A DNA stretch of 64,000 bases from Xestospongia muta (Eukaryota > Porifera > Demospongiae > Haplosclerida > Petrosiidae), in the NCBI GenBank assembly GCA_963693285.1, contig OY848919.1, positions 11,465,461 through 11,529,460 of the forward strand. Reading direction: 5' to 3'. This document shows positions 35,946 to 50,032 of the stretch, in pieces. The position numbers and the translations under genes are program-made. Under the pieces are notes generated by a model that was not told where the DNA came from, did no database searches, and saw only the letters and a program-made list of their open reading frames with translations. Numbering within the stretch: the first letter of the stretch is position 1; each line of letters starts with the position of its first letter.

Positions 35946-38525
35946 TTTTATACTTATTCATAAGGACTGTATATTAAATTAATTTAATGTAATATTGTAT
36001 GGGTCTTCATGTCTTAACTCAAATCTTTTAGCATATGCATGGAATCAAATATATTTTGTTTGGATCAATTACACATAATGATTTTTAATAAGAAATGATT
36101 TATAAAAACATATACTACATGAGGTGACCTTTAATATAACAATAGATTAACTGAAGAAACCTAGCTTTGACCTGAGCCACTCTTCTGTAAGTTCGTGATA
36201 TTATTAATGGGTTATTTGCATGTGATATGTTTTTTAATGTCAAATTTTATTGCTAATTTTTTAAATTGAATTATAAGTTTATTGTTGTGATCTCCATAAT
36301 GGTGTGCATCTCTCCATTAATCCAGTTTGATAATTAAGGCAAACGATTATTTCTGACAATTGAAAAGTAATTAAAGCTGGATGTAACCGATGTATATGAG
36401 TCACGCGTTTAATGACTGAGTGTTGGTAGGAGGAGTGTGAGTCGTGCATTCTGATTGGTCAATTATAAGTTCCCGCCATTATGGTATAATTAATATTCCA
36501 GTACACGCAGGATTGTGTGTCTGAGTCTGTAAGAGAGCGTGATCCCTTAAAGTTGATCTTTATAGACTATAAAAAGATAGGGTTGTCGGCCATGTTCAGT
36601 GCACTGCACCTCCGTGGGATCGTCGTCGTCGTTGGATCGTCTCTCTCGTCGTTGGATCGTCTCTCTCATCGTTGGATCGTCTCTCTCATCGTTGGATTTC
36701 ACTCGTTTTTTGTCACCTTTATTGTTTTTTGTCATCCTTTTCTTTATTTTTGTAACTTTTCTTTTTTAAATTTCTTCATTTATTTCTTTATTGATTGTCT
36801 AATTCCTTTTTTTCGTTTCTACAGGTCTTACTTTTCTAACTTATGTGCTTTGATATTTTCCTACCTCAATGATGTTCTCTGACTGTTCTAGCTCTGATGT
36901 TCTCTAACTGTTCTAGCTCTGATGTTCTCTAACTGTTCTAGCTCTGATGTTCTTTGATGTTCTCCTTCCTGATGACTCTGACTGTTCTGATGTTCTCTGA
37001 CTGTTCCAGCTCCTGCCTGATGTTCTCTGAATGTAAAAGATGAGTTTGCTCTCCTGGTCATTGGACTCTCTCCTGTCTTCCTTCCAGCCTTCTTTCCTCT
37101 TCTTTTATTTTTTTTATTTTTATTTTGGGCTATCTAGCCTATACATTATACACACACTCATACAATCTCTACAAATCATCTCTCCCCTGCCGCCTGGCGG
37201 CCTAAAAAAATTTTTAAAAAAAAAATCCTAGGCCGCCAGGTGGCGGGGGAGAGCTCTGATCCTGTAGGGTGCGTGTGTGTGTGCTGTGTGTGTGTAGGTT
37301 GGTGGTCCTTTTTCACTTCCTCTGTCTCTCTTCGCTCTCCATCCATCCATTCTTTGTCACTACAAGTTCATTTACTCTTTTTCTTTCCCTGTAGGAGCAG
37401 TCCTGTTGAAAAAGATGAGCTATCTCTCCATCCATTCAATTCTTTACTTCATTGATGCAGTTTTAACAGATTTTCTCTCTCTCTTTTTCTATGTTCTCTA
37501 TGATCTGGACTGGCTCTGTCATCGAGTGGATTGGAGGACTCTTCATCTTTGAACTTTTTTATTTTCTTGTTTTTTTGTTTTTGATTTCTTATTTGTTTTT
37601 TTTGTTGTTTTTGATTTCTTATTTGTTTTTTTTGTTGTTTTTTTGTTTTTGATTTCTTATTTGTTTTTTTTGTTGTATTTTGGTTTTTGATTTGTTATTT
37701 GTTAACTTAAAAACTTTTTGTTTTTGTTTTTGTTATTTGTAACTTAAAAACTTTTAAATTTGTTCTTTTAAAATCTATTCTTAATATTAAATTCTCTCAT
37801 TTAAATTTATTCTTTTTAAAAAATTAATCTTTAATTCTTAATATTAAATCTATTTTTAAATCTATTCAAAATCTACTCGTTCTTTTAAAACTAAAAAAAA
37901 TTCCTTCTTTTATTCTTAAATTCGCTCATTTAAATCTATTTTTTTTATTCTTTTATTCTTAATATTAAATTTGCTTATTTAAATCTATTCTTTTTTATTC
38001 TTAATATTAATAAATTTATTCTTTTTTATTCTTTAATATCAATAAACTTCCAAATATCTTCTTATTTTAAATCTATTCAAAATCTATTCTTTAATTCATC
38101 CTTTTAAAACAAATTCTTAACATTACCTTTTAAAGATTACAAATGTTTTAATCATAAACCTTCTAAACAAGATTCTAAACAGTCAATCTTGTTAATTATG
38201 AAAACAACAATGAATTAGTTACAACTAGTTACTGATACCAGCTTACAAGATTAGATTTTGTGAACAGACTCAATTAGTTTCTGAGCTATCACTAATTGTT
38301 TTAACAGACATTTCTATAACTGTAATATCTAATGTGTTAACTATCCATCAAGTTCAAGATGCACAGAATTAGAATCACTCAAACTCAGGCAGTGGTAACA
38401 TAACTCTAGCAGCTGGTTCAGTAGTAACAATACTACAACATTAACTGTGTGGACTAAAAATGTAGAACCTTTACATCATCAATATTAACATAGTGAGTAT
38501 AATAGTCAGCAATATCAGTTGTAGT
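35946..38525. other. Spacer of unit C
   Basis: As in units A and B: CCAAT/E2F-like block near 36,450-36,480, 20-bp repeats at 36,628-36,695, hairpin, microexon with a changed donor near 37,395-37,416, T-rich tract. No protein gene was recognised. About 36 bp holding the KNTC1-like stop are deleted near 38,510. Confidence 0.6.
37180..37253. repeat. GC-rich 25-bp hairpin, unit C
   Basis: Arms as in unit A; the A/T loop has a different composition. Confidence 0.8.
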
Positions 38526-38853
38526 GATTGGACAGATGTTACAGAACCAGTAAGTCCCTGTAGCTCTATTAACATTGAAGTAATCTCACTCTCACTTAGA
38601 GGGCCAATTACATCCTAAGACAATAAAAATGTTAATAATAATATTTATTCAGACTGCTATACTCAGCTAACAAATATTGTATTAGGGCCACATGTATTTA
38701 ACCTTGATATAATTTTGTAGTTGTTCTTCAGGTAATAGCAGAGCACATGCTAAAGAGTGGACTGGCATACCAATACTGTGAAATGCTTTACCTAATCTCA
38801 CTATATCTAGATCATGAATAAAAGGACATCTTAGAGAGAGGGAGAGAGGGAGA

Positions 38854-38930
<77 letters not shown>

Positions 38931-39232
38931 CATGATTAAAAAGCACCAACTGTTGTTTTAATATGGAGTCCTTCCAGTTCAGAGACAAAGAGAATAACTT
39001 GTACATACTCCCTATAGAGAGAGACATGAAACTTGACAATGGCAGTGCTAGTAAATACAGACTCTATCAATACATTAGTGTTAATAGAGTCAATACAAGT
39101 AGACATTGTACTTACTTGATGTTAGTAACTGAAGCCTCACTGACTCTTTCAATCAACTCAATAGAAGCAATAGAAAACAAAACTTGAATTGCTCATATAC
39201 AAAGACTGTGTACCTCCTAGTACTTTGGAACT
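38526..39232 (-). pseudogene. KNTC1-like: KNTC1/Rod-like C-terminal exons, unit C (frameshifted)
   Basis: Same exons and the same one-base insertion as unit B (39,194-39,203). The last exon has lost its stop through a short deletion. The first exon faces minisatellite array 5 and then the last exon of Death gene X2. Confidence 0.6.
38833..38928. repeat. (GA)n microsatellite
   Basis: GA run in the KNTC1-like intron, longer than in unit B. Confidence 0.9.
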
Positions 39233-39261
39233 CTGAATAGATAAATAATAAGAATAATTAA

Positions 39262-40255
39262 TGGACAGATGAACGGATAGATGGATACCTAGATGAATCG
39301 ATGGATTGATGGATGGATGTATGGATGGATAGACGGATGAATGGATGGATAGATGGATGGATGGATGGATGGATTGATGGATGAATGGATTGATAGATGG
39401 ATGCATGGATTGATGGATGGATTGATGGATGGATGGATGGATGGATCAATGGATTGATGGATGGATGAATGGATGGATTGATGGATGGATGGATGAATCG
39501 ATGGATGGATGGATGCATGGATTGATGGATGGATGGATTGATGGATGGATGCATGGATGGATGGATGGATGGATGGATTGATGGATGAATGGATGCATGG
39601 ATTGATAGATGGATGCATGGATTGATGGATTGATAGATAGATGGATGGATTGATAGATGGATGCATGGATTGATAGATGGATGCATGGATTAATGGATGG
39701 ATTGATGGATGGATGCATGGATTGATGGATGGATGAATGGATGGACTGATGAATGGATGGATGAATCGATGGATGGATGGATGCATGGATTGATGGATGG
39801 ATGGATTGATGGATGGATTGATGAATGGATTGATACTTAATAGATGGATGTAAGGATTGATAGATGGATGGACGGATGGATTGATAGATGGATGGATGGA
39901 TTGATGGATGGATGGATTGATAGATAGATGGATGGATTGATAGATGGATGCATGGATTGATAGATGGATGCATGGATTAATGGATGGATTGATGGATGGA
40001 TGCATGGATTGATGGATGGATGAATGGATGGACTGATGAATGGATGGATGAATCGATGGATGGATGGATGCATGGATTGATGGATGGATGGATTGATGGA
40101 TGGATTGATGAATGGATTGATACTTAATAGATGGATGGAAGGATTGATAGATGGATGGACGGATGGATTGATAGATGGATGGATTGATTGATAGATGGAT
40201 GGATGAATGGATTGATAAATTGATTGATGGATGGATGGATGGATTGATGGACAAG
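39262..40255. repeat. GGAT/TTGAT minisatellite array 5
   Basis: Near-identical to array 4 and in the same position relative to its neighbours. Confidence 0.95.
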
Positions 40256-40261
40256 TCATAC

Positions 40262-43200
40262 TTTTGTAATCTTTTGTTTAATAGCTTTTGATTCATTGGC
40301 AGCATCATAGAGATCTTCTGACACAAAAAGTTTGAGACAAATACTTGCATGTTGAGATTCATGAGAGCTATGTCTACGAATATCTTTCCCTTTAAAAACA
40401 GAATGTTTCAAATAAGGGATGAAATGTTCATCTGTGTATATCTTTAAAAACTTTTCTTCAGTTTCATTGCCTTTCACTTTAAGGATAACTTGAAATAGTT
40501 CATAATTGAACCATGTGCAACGCTTCGATAACTCAGAAAACACTGCAGTGATACTGTCATCACTGGGATGTTGTTGACTATGAGTATCACTATGATATTG
40601 CCAACCATGTTTGAAACCACCATAGCTATATATAAGAGACCAAATAACACCAGGTTTAACGTTACGTTCCATAAATGATTCCATAAGTTGAGTAACAAAT
40701 ATGGCATAAGCTTCACGTACACTACGATTTTGATCTCTAAGAATACTTCTTACTGCCTCTTTCTCACTGTATGTCAAGTCATCCCAGTTAAGTATTATTG
40801 GATGTATCTCTGGCAACGATGTAATTTTCTTTGAAAGGTATTTCAAAATGGCCTCAGTAACATACCGTTCTTCTATTACTAAGAATGTTTTCACTAGCTC
40901 AACAGAAGTAGCAGCACTGCCATTCTTTCTTTTCCACGCAAATAGTATACCATTCTTTATTTCAACATCACTTTGTTTACTCTGTGAGATACTATCCAGT
41001 ATTTGCTTTGATAAACCAAGAACGTGACCAGCTCTTTCATAGTCATCCATACATTTTGCAACGTCAATAATAAGGTCATCATCACATTCCTCCTCCAAAT
41101 TCTCAAACAGTAGGTCATATTGACTTGTGAGATTTAAAATATCTACAATAAAGATGATATACCATATCTAATGTAAAGTATCATAACAGTAACCATAAAA
41201 TTTGAGCATGTCTTTTATGACTGTTCATTTGCCCTCCTCCAAACATTCCTTATCCTAAAGTGTAGGGCTAGTATAGCCATGAACATGAATATCAACAAGG
41301 ACTTTCATAAAGTATAGATTAGCTATTACTTTATATTGCAGGCTATTTTGATTATGTTGCAAATTTAACTGTGCTAACTGAAATGTAGCAAGTACGCTAC
41401 TGTTTGTTACTTGTAACAATTACTACAACAAAGTACTGATTCATTTAGTGGGGGCTCAGCTACCATTTTGATCTGTCCGGGGGGAAGGATTTTGTCCCCA
41501 TCTTTGATATGTACATGTATATCTTACCAGTAAGAGTTGATAGTTGTGTAGCAATACTTTTACCAACAACTGCTGCTGGTCCGCCAAGATCCTCAAGAAT
41601 TTTTAGAAGACTTTGATCATGTGTTTGTACTTCTTCAGCACTATTTGTAGACTGCAATCCAGCTTTAATCTCATCATATACACTAGTGAATTTTTTTGGT
41701 CTAGATGGAGATTTAGACATTAATTTAGCTTCAAATGCTTTCTCAACAAATGTAATACTTCCCTTTAGTGCTGTGTTAAGTTTGTCAAAGTGGGAATCCA
41801 AACCAGCAATAATAGCTTTTTTGTAGCTTTTTAGACGCTATATATTTAAAATACTTCAATTATAACATTATAAAAACAATGACACATACCATAGAACCAC
41901 CTAGAAGTGGCATCCAACCTTTAAAGTCACTAGTTGTATTTGAATCTGATGAAGAAAGTCCTGCAAATGTAATGAAAATTATACATCAACTGTCTTCATT
42001 CACTTGGTAAATTATATTAAGTCAATAGCTACATTCTGTGTTGTAAACAGTGCCAGTAGTTCTAACAAACCTTTATTTGACTAATACAACATCTATATTA
42101 TCTTAGGACACTTTTATGATAAATAAAATATTTATCCACTACAGCACAATACATGTCAACTAAATTGATGCTGGTTTTTACATAATTGGTACAAAATGCT
42201 TGTTTTGAAAAAAATACATTTTCGATCTATAATTATATCTCTTACTTTCCATGGTCTCTAACTCAATAATTCTTTCTTCTCGTTCTCTCACTTGTAAAGT
42301 TAATGATGTTATTTTCTTCTTTAGTATCTCCATTTCTTTTTGGTTGTCTATAATTTATTGTATAATAAAACAATAATTAACAAAGTAACAATAATAAGTG
42401 ATATGTACTACTAACAGTACTATAGTTCACCTTCTTTTTCTCTGGTGAACTTCTCAATCTCCATTGTCTTTGCTTTACTCATTTTAGACTGAGCAGATAA
42501 TTGCATATGTAATTCTGACTCTAATGAAGTAGACAAACATTTTGTAATTCTAATCATTAAAATTGTTCTGAATTTATGATGGTTTTCCACAAAATACTAA
42601 ATATTAGTTGATAATAGAATCTTTGGTGTAGTAGAGTAATTTTCTTAAGTTAACCCTCCCTCCCAATAAGTGTAACTGGTAATTTATGCTAATTAATGTA
42701 CCTAGGACATATGAAAGACATGCAATATACTATGAAATTGTGATCATGATATAAACATTTGTTCAAAGGTACATACATACCTGGTAGTGGCTGTTCTTGG
42801 ACATCTTCATGTATGCCAACAGTACTAAATTCTATTAAAACAATAGATGTTGCACATGTGTATTAGCTATTTATGATATCTACCTTTTGATTCAAAAAGA
42901 GTAGACTTCAAATTCTGTATTTCTTCTTCTTTCTCTCTTAGAAAGTGCAAACTGACTTTTGTATTTCTCCTTCTTTCTCTCTTAGAAAGAGGCAAACTGA
43001 CTCCGATTCTTCCTCAACTGCCGCTAAAACATTTATTAAACATTATTTTATTTAAAGAATAGAACTCACTTCTGATAACTTTTGTCCTGGAATGTGTTGT
43101 CTCATTTAATTTCTCTTTCAATAGAACAAGCTCTTTGTCAAGACTTCTAAATTCCTATATATAATATGTCCAAATATGAAAATTAAAACCATTTCTATCC

Positions 43201-44848
43201 AACCTGATCTCTGTTAAGGCCATCCCATAGAGTGTGATAGCCAATTGTCAGCTTTATTAATCCAATGCTCCTTAGTAGGTCAAGATTTGGTTCTACTTCT
43301 ATTAGTAGAATATCCATCATATTTTGTGAAGCATAGCAGGTTATAGTGATTGAGTATTCTTCTGTCAAGCCTCTGACATGGACATTTTTAGCCAATTTAT
43401 TGAATGCTTTTCGAAGCAAAACTCTGATATCACAAAGAGAGTGCTTATCAGCTTCCCAATCTAGTACAAACTCGACAGTGTCACATTTGAGAAGTGAAGA
43501 CGAAACTATGGCAAAACTTTCATTAAAACAAACATTAAGTGTTATCTCTTCACAAAACTCTTCAATTGCAACTTTGTAAGCTACTATATGATCTTTGGCT
43601 TCTTGGATATTGAAATAATCGACGAATGCTTCTAAGTATTCGATGTCAATAATGGTGTTTTTGTCTTTGACGATAACCATAATATCTGTCAATGTTTGAG
43701 CATTGTCAAGCTGAGGTCTCAGTTCACTATAACAAAATAGGATGTAGCTTTTGAGGTCTTCCAAGGAAGAGTTTTTAGCTTCAATGAGATGAGTGACAGT
43801 CTTTATAAGAGTACCATAGTATATGCGCATTCGTGTAAAATAACATTTTTGATCGGACTCAATATTAACCTTTGGCACTAAATAAAATAAAAACAATAAC
43901 TTAGTGAAAGACAAAACTTGTAATACTACCTGTCACTTCAACTGATGACATGGCACTAGCAACTGGACCTGTTCATAACAGCAGATAAACTTATTATATG
44001 TTTAACTGATTTCTACATCGTACCTGGAAATGGTAGTAGTATGTTATTCTCAGTTGACAAAGGTAGTTCTATGTTAGCTTGTGACAATTCAGGTAAAATA
44101 GGAGGGAAGATATCATCTGAAACAAATAGGAAAAGTCAATTATGTCACATGATTATATCTACATACTTACCATACTCCTTGAGCATATCCTGAGCAATCT
44201 GTACTGTTATTCCAGAACGCATTAAAATGCTTGCAAAAACCCTTAATTGGTTATGGTCCTTAGATACTGTAGTACGTAATTGCTTTAAAACACAATCAGC
44301 TGGTGAACCTCTCAATATCTTGATGTCTTCAAATGTTTCCTTAGAGATGACTGCCTCTGCATACAGTAGGTTAACTATCTCTGTTGGAAGAATAAGTTGC
44401 CAAAGCCTTTCTGAGTGCTTTTGTAATATACGACTGGTAAGTTCTATTTGAACAACTGTTAAGGAAAACATAAAATAGTAATAATAATAACACATTAATA
44501 AAACATTGCTTGATGGCTTATGGTTAGTTGATTCTTACTTTTGGTTGATGCCTTTTTATATTCCTCAGCAATTGTGTTTTCTTTAAGAGCGTCTTTCTTC
44601 AGTGTTTCTATAATCTCTCTCCTTGTAGCATTAGGGTTAGAACTAAGCCACAATTCGAACATTTTCAAAGCTTTGAAATCACTATCCTCAGATAACTGTC
44701 TAATATCGTTTAGCTTTGTAATATCTAACTTGAGGAGTACACCAAGCTTGTGCCAGTTAGTACCAATTCTGACATGTTCGTATAACTCATTAACAGTTGG
44801 TTTACCATTTAAGAAGTCCTCCAAATCCACATCTCCTTCAGCAGCCAT
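40262..44848 (-). CDS. Death-CARD-like-coiled-coil gene X2
   Basis: Copy of X1 about 12.33 kb away, with start ATG at 44848. The last exon (40262-41142) encodes the same protein as X1 wherever compared. The coiled-coil frameshift is the same too (stop at 42938-42940). The CARD-like exon (about 44170-44454) and the 5' half of the conserved module differ from X1 at many residues, for example [17 protein letters not shown] against [17 protein letters not shown]. The Death exon is almost unchanged. The last exon ends at the KNTC1-type donor followed by array 5. Same likely role and same doubts as X1. Confidence 0.65.
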
Positions 44849-44921
44849 AACTCAACCTAATTAATGCCGTAATTTCTAATTATCGAGATTTCTATTAAAC
44901 ACGTGCCGTGTATTGTAAACT

Positions 44922-45160
44922 ATGATTACATCAACCTGCATCACTAAATATTATGCTGCATTAGATAGAATAGACTTTACAAGACTAAGTGATGACAAAC
45001 CTATCAGAAAAATGACTGATTTACCAATATTTACTATTCTTCCTGGAGTGGATGACTGCTTACAAATGAGACAGAATTTTGCTATGATTGTCGGGCTTTG
45101 GCTGAATGAAATTGGTCAATGATGGCAACTTGTTAAATGTCTACTGAGGAAGGCAGTTTA
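44922..45160 (+). pseudogene. Degenerate Death-domain-like reading frame, X2
   Basis: MITSTCITKYY...NEIGQ, then TGA, then WQLVKCLLRKAV. Copy of 32,591-32,830. Confidence 0.35.
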
Positions 45161-45332
45161 ATAGGAGCGCTAGTATGGAGTGTCTCTTTTGATCCTCTTC
45201 AAGCATGGCAATCAATGTTCTGTATACTAATATTTACCAAATGCCTAAAAAAGACTACTTGAATTAATGACCCTTCAGTGCTTTGCATGGATATCGAGTC
45301 AGAAACCATATGGACATATCAAACAGACATCA

Positions 45333-45460
45333 TAAATATGTGAACAAGAGGCTTCACTATGTTTGGATCAACCTGACGTTTTTTAAATGATTCTATAAGT
45401 TGGACAACAAAAGTTGAATAAGCTTTACGTACATGACGATTCTCATCCATTAATTTATTT
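45333..45460 (-). pseudogene. WFNYEL-exon fragment (N-terminal part)
   Basis: Encodes NKLMDENRHVRKAYSTFVV...SFKKRQVDPNIVKPLVHI, matching KLIDEYVDVKEAYTDFVAHVM... in the left gene. It ends abruptly on both sides. The missing C-terminal part of what looks like the same exon (from IVHIYKNSL) lies at 55,935-56,312. Confidence 0.55.
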
Positions 45461-46190
45461 ACTGGTAGACCATTTGATGAAATCTGATCATAACGTATCA
45501 TTTTTTATTATATAATGATCCTATTTTAGTACTAGTGATGATTTATTACCATTCTTTTTCCCATCAGAGTGGATCTGAAATGTATGACAAGATATCGATG
45601 TTGGTACTGTATCAATCAGTGTGACAATTGCATGGAACCCGCTGCTGTTGGACTTACAAAACAGGTTGAAAATGGTGTTATCATGAAATTCGCAGTGACA
45701 ATTGTAAAGTATCAATCAATAGTTCACCTAAATCTTTAAATTTGTTACCATCTCTTTTCAAGCTTAGCGTTAAAGATGGAAAGGTCAATGTTCTACCACC
45801 AACTGGACACACCATATTACAGCGTGTTAATGATTATTATGATGAGTATGGAGAAGAATCGGCAGCTTGTCAAACTACTTACATATGTGTTGGTAATGGT
45901 ACTACTGAATTTCCAAAAGACAAGATATATATCATATATAAATTATCTACTGCACTTAGACATACTCTTGCAGCCTTTTTCGTCTCGGATGATCTAACCC
46001 TTAGCCTTTGACCATACTGCCTGAAAAATGTGATATTGAGGTTGTTAAATCATTGATGGTCTCAATTCAGAAAACTATTGAGCCTGTACTGAAAGATGTT
46101 ACATCAGAAGCTGGTTTTTCAAGCTTTCCGGCATGGTCCTCAGCGGCAATACAAGGTGAAGAGTCTTACTTTGCATCATTTCCATATTAA
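45461..46190 (+). pseudogene. Unknown two-module gene, unit D (second exon only)
   Basis: Only the intron end and the second exon (from 45568) remain. One base is lost at about 46,008 (agcctttgacc), and the two-base loss of unit C is also present near 45,690. Module 1 is absent. Confidence 0.5.
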
Positions 46191-48720
46191 AAGCATTTCT
46201 AATTTTATACTTATTCATAAGGACTGTATATTAAATTAATTTAATGTAATATTGTATGGGTGTTCATGTCTTAACTCAAATCTTTTAGCATGTAATCAAA
46301 TATATTTTGTTTGGATCAATTACACATAATGATTTTTAATAAGAGATGATTTATAAAAACATACGCTACATGAGGTGACCTTTAATATAACAATAGATTA
46401 ACTGAAGAAACCTAGCTTTGACCTGAGCCACTCTTCTGTAAGTTTGTGATATTATCAATTTGTGATATGTTTTTTAATATCAAATTTTATTGCTAATTTT
46501 TTAAATTGAATTATAAGTTTATTGTTGTGATCTCCATAATGGTGTGCATCTCTCCATTAATATAGTTTGATAATTAAGGCAAACGATTATTTCTGAAAAT
46601 TGAAAAGTAATTAAAGCTGGATGTAACCGATGTATATGAGTCACGCGTTTAATGACTGAGTGTTGGTAGGAGGAGTGTGAGTCGTGCATTCTGATTGGTC
46701 AATTATAAGTTCCCGCCATTATGGTATAATTAATATTCCAGTACACGCAGGATTGTGTGTCTGAGTCTGTAAGAGAGCGTGATCCCTTAAAGTTGATCTT
46801 TATAGACTATAAAAAGATAGGGTTGTCGGCCATGTTCAGTGCACTGCACCTCCGTGGGATCGTCGTCGTCGTTGGATCGTCTCTCTCGTCGTTGGATTGT
46901 CTCTCTCATCGTTGGATCGTCTCTCTCATCGTTGGATCGTCTCTCTCATCGTTGGATTTCACTCGTTTTTTGTCACCTTTATTGTTTTTTGTCATCCTTT
47001 TCTTTATTTTTGTAACTTTTCTTTTTTTAAACTTCTTCATTTATTTCTTTATTGATTGTCTAATTCCTTTTTTTCGTTTCTACAGGTCTTACTTTTCTAA
47101 CTGATGTGCTTTGATATTTTCCTACCTCAATGATGTTCTCTGACTGTTCTAGCTCTGATGTTCTCTAACTGTTCTAGCTCTGATGTTCTCTGACTGTTCT
47201 AGCTCTGATGTTCTTTGATGTTCTCCTTCCTGATGACTCTGACTGTTCCAGCTCCTGCCTGATGTTCTCTGAATGTAAAAGATGAGTTAGCTCTCCTGGT
47301 CATTGGACTCTCTCCTGTCTTCCTTCCAGCCTTCTTTCCTCTTCTTTTATTTTTTTTATTTTTATTTTGGGCTATCTAGCCTATACATTATACACACACT
47401 CATACAATCTCTACAAATCATCTCTCCCCTGCCGCCTGGCGGCCTAAAAAAATTTTTTAAAAAAAATCCTAGGCCGCCAGGTGGCGGGGGAGAGCTCTGA
47501 TCCTGTAGGGTGCGTGTGTGTGTGCTGTGTGTGTGTAGGTTGGTGGTCCTTTTTCACTTCCTCTGTCTCTCTTCGCTCTCCATCCATCCATTCTTTGTCA
47601 CTACAAGTTCATTTACTCTTTTTCTTTCCCTGTAGGAGCAGTCCTGTTGAAAAAGGTGAGCTATCTCTCCATCCATTCAATTCTTTACTTCATTGATGCA
47701 GTTTTAACAGATTTTCTCTCTCTCTTTTTCTATGTTCTCTATGATCTGGACTGGCTCTGTCATCAAGTGGATTGGAGGACTCTTCATCTTTGAACTTTTT
47801 ATTTTCTTGTTTTTTTTTGTTTTTGATTTCTTATTTGTTTTTTTTGTTTTTTTGTTTTTGATTTCTTATTTGTTAACTTAAAAACTTTGTTTTTGTTTTG
47901 TTATTTGTAACTTAAAAACTTTTAAATTTGTTCTTTTAAAATCTATTCTTAATATTAAATTCTCTCATTTAAATTTATTCTTTTAAAAAAAATTAATCTT
48001 TAATTCTTAATATTAAATATATTTTTAAATCTATTCAAAATCTACTCGTTCTTTTAAAACTTTAAAAAAAAATTCCTTCTTTTATCCTTAAATTCGCTCA
48101 TTTAAATCTATTCTTTTTTATTCTTAATATTAATAAATTTATTCTTTTTTATTCTTTAATATCAATAAACTTATTCTTTTTTATTTTTATTCTTTATCTT
48201 TCACTCACTTAAATTTATTATTCTTAAATTTGCTCATTTAAATTTATTCCAAATATCTTCTTTTTTTAAATCTATTCAAAATCTATTCTTTAATTCATCC
48301 TTTTAAAACAAATTCTTAACATTACCTTTTAAAGATTACAAATGTTTTAATCATAAACCTTCTAAACAAGATTCAATCTTGTTAATTATGAAAACAACAA
48401 TGAATTAGTTACAACTAGTTACTGATACCAGCTTACAAGATTAGATTTTGTGAACAGACTCAATTAGTTTCTGAGCTATCATTAATTGTTTTAACAGACA
48501 TTTCTATAACTGTAATATCTAATATGTTAACTATCCATCAAGTTCAAGATGCACAGAATTAGAATCACTCAAACTCAGGCAGTGGTAACATAACTCTAGC
48601 AGCTGGTTCAGTAGTAACAATACTACAACATTAACTGCGTGGACTAAAAATGCAGAACCTTTACATCATCAATATTAACATAGTGAGTATAATAGTCAGC
48701 ATACAATATTAGGAGTTCAT
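46191..48720. other. Spacer of unit D
   Basis: Same order as in the other units, with 20-bp repeats at 46,868-46,955, hairpin, microexon near 47,637-47,656 and T-rich tract. No protein gene was recognised. Confidence 0.6.
47422..47494. repeat. GC-rich 25-bp hairpin, unit D
   Basis: Arms as in unit A; the loop differs in its A and T runs. Confidence 0.8.
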
Positions 48721-48724
48721 TATT

Positions 48725-49537
<813 letters not shown>

Positions 49538-49568
49538 CTGAATAGATAAATAGTAAGAATAATTAATG

Positions 49569-50026
49569 GACAGATGAACGGATAGATGGATACCTAGATG
49601 AATCGATGGATTGATGGATGGATGGATAGATGGATAGATTGATAGATGGATGGATGGATTGATAGATGGATGCATGAATTAATGGATGGATTGATGGATG
49701 GATGCATGGATGAATGGATTGATGGATGGATGAATGGATGGATTGATGGATGGATGGATGAATCGATGAATGGATGGATGCATGGATTGATGGATGGATG
49801 GATGGATTGATAGATGGATGGACGGATGGATTGATAGATGGATGGATGGATTGATGGATGGATGGATTGATAGATGGATGGACAGATGGATTGATAGATG
49901 GATGGATGGATTGATAGATGGATGGATGAATGGATTGATGGATGGATTGATGGATGGATGGATTGATAGATGGATGGATGGATGCATGGATTGATGGATG
50001 GATTGATGGATGGATTGATGAACAAG
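49569..50026. repeat. GGAT/TTGAT minisatellite array 6
   Basis: Shortest array, same family, same flanks as arrays 4 and 5. Confidence 0.95.
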
Positions 50027-50032
50027 TCATAC

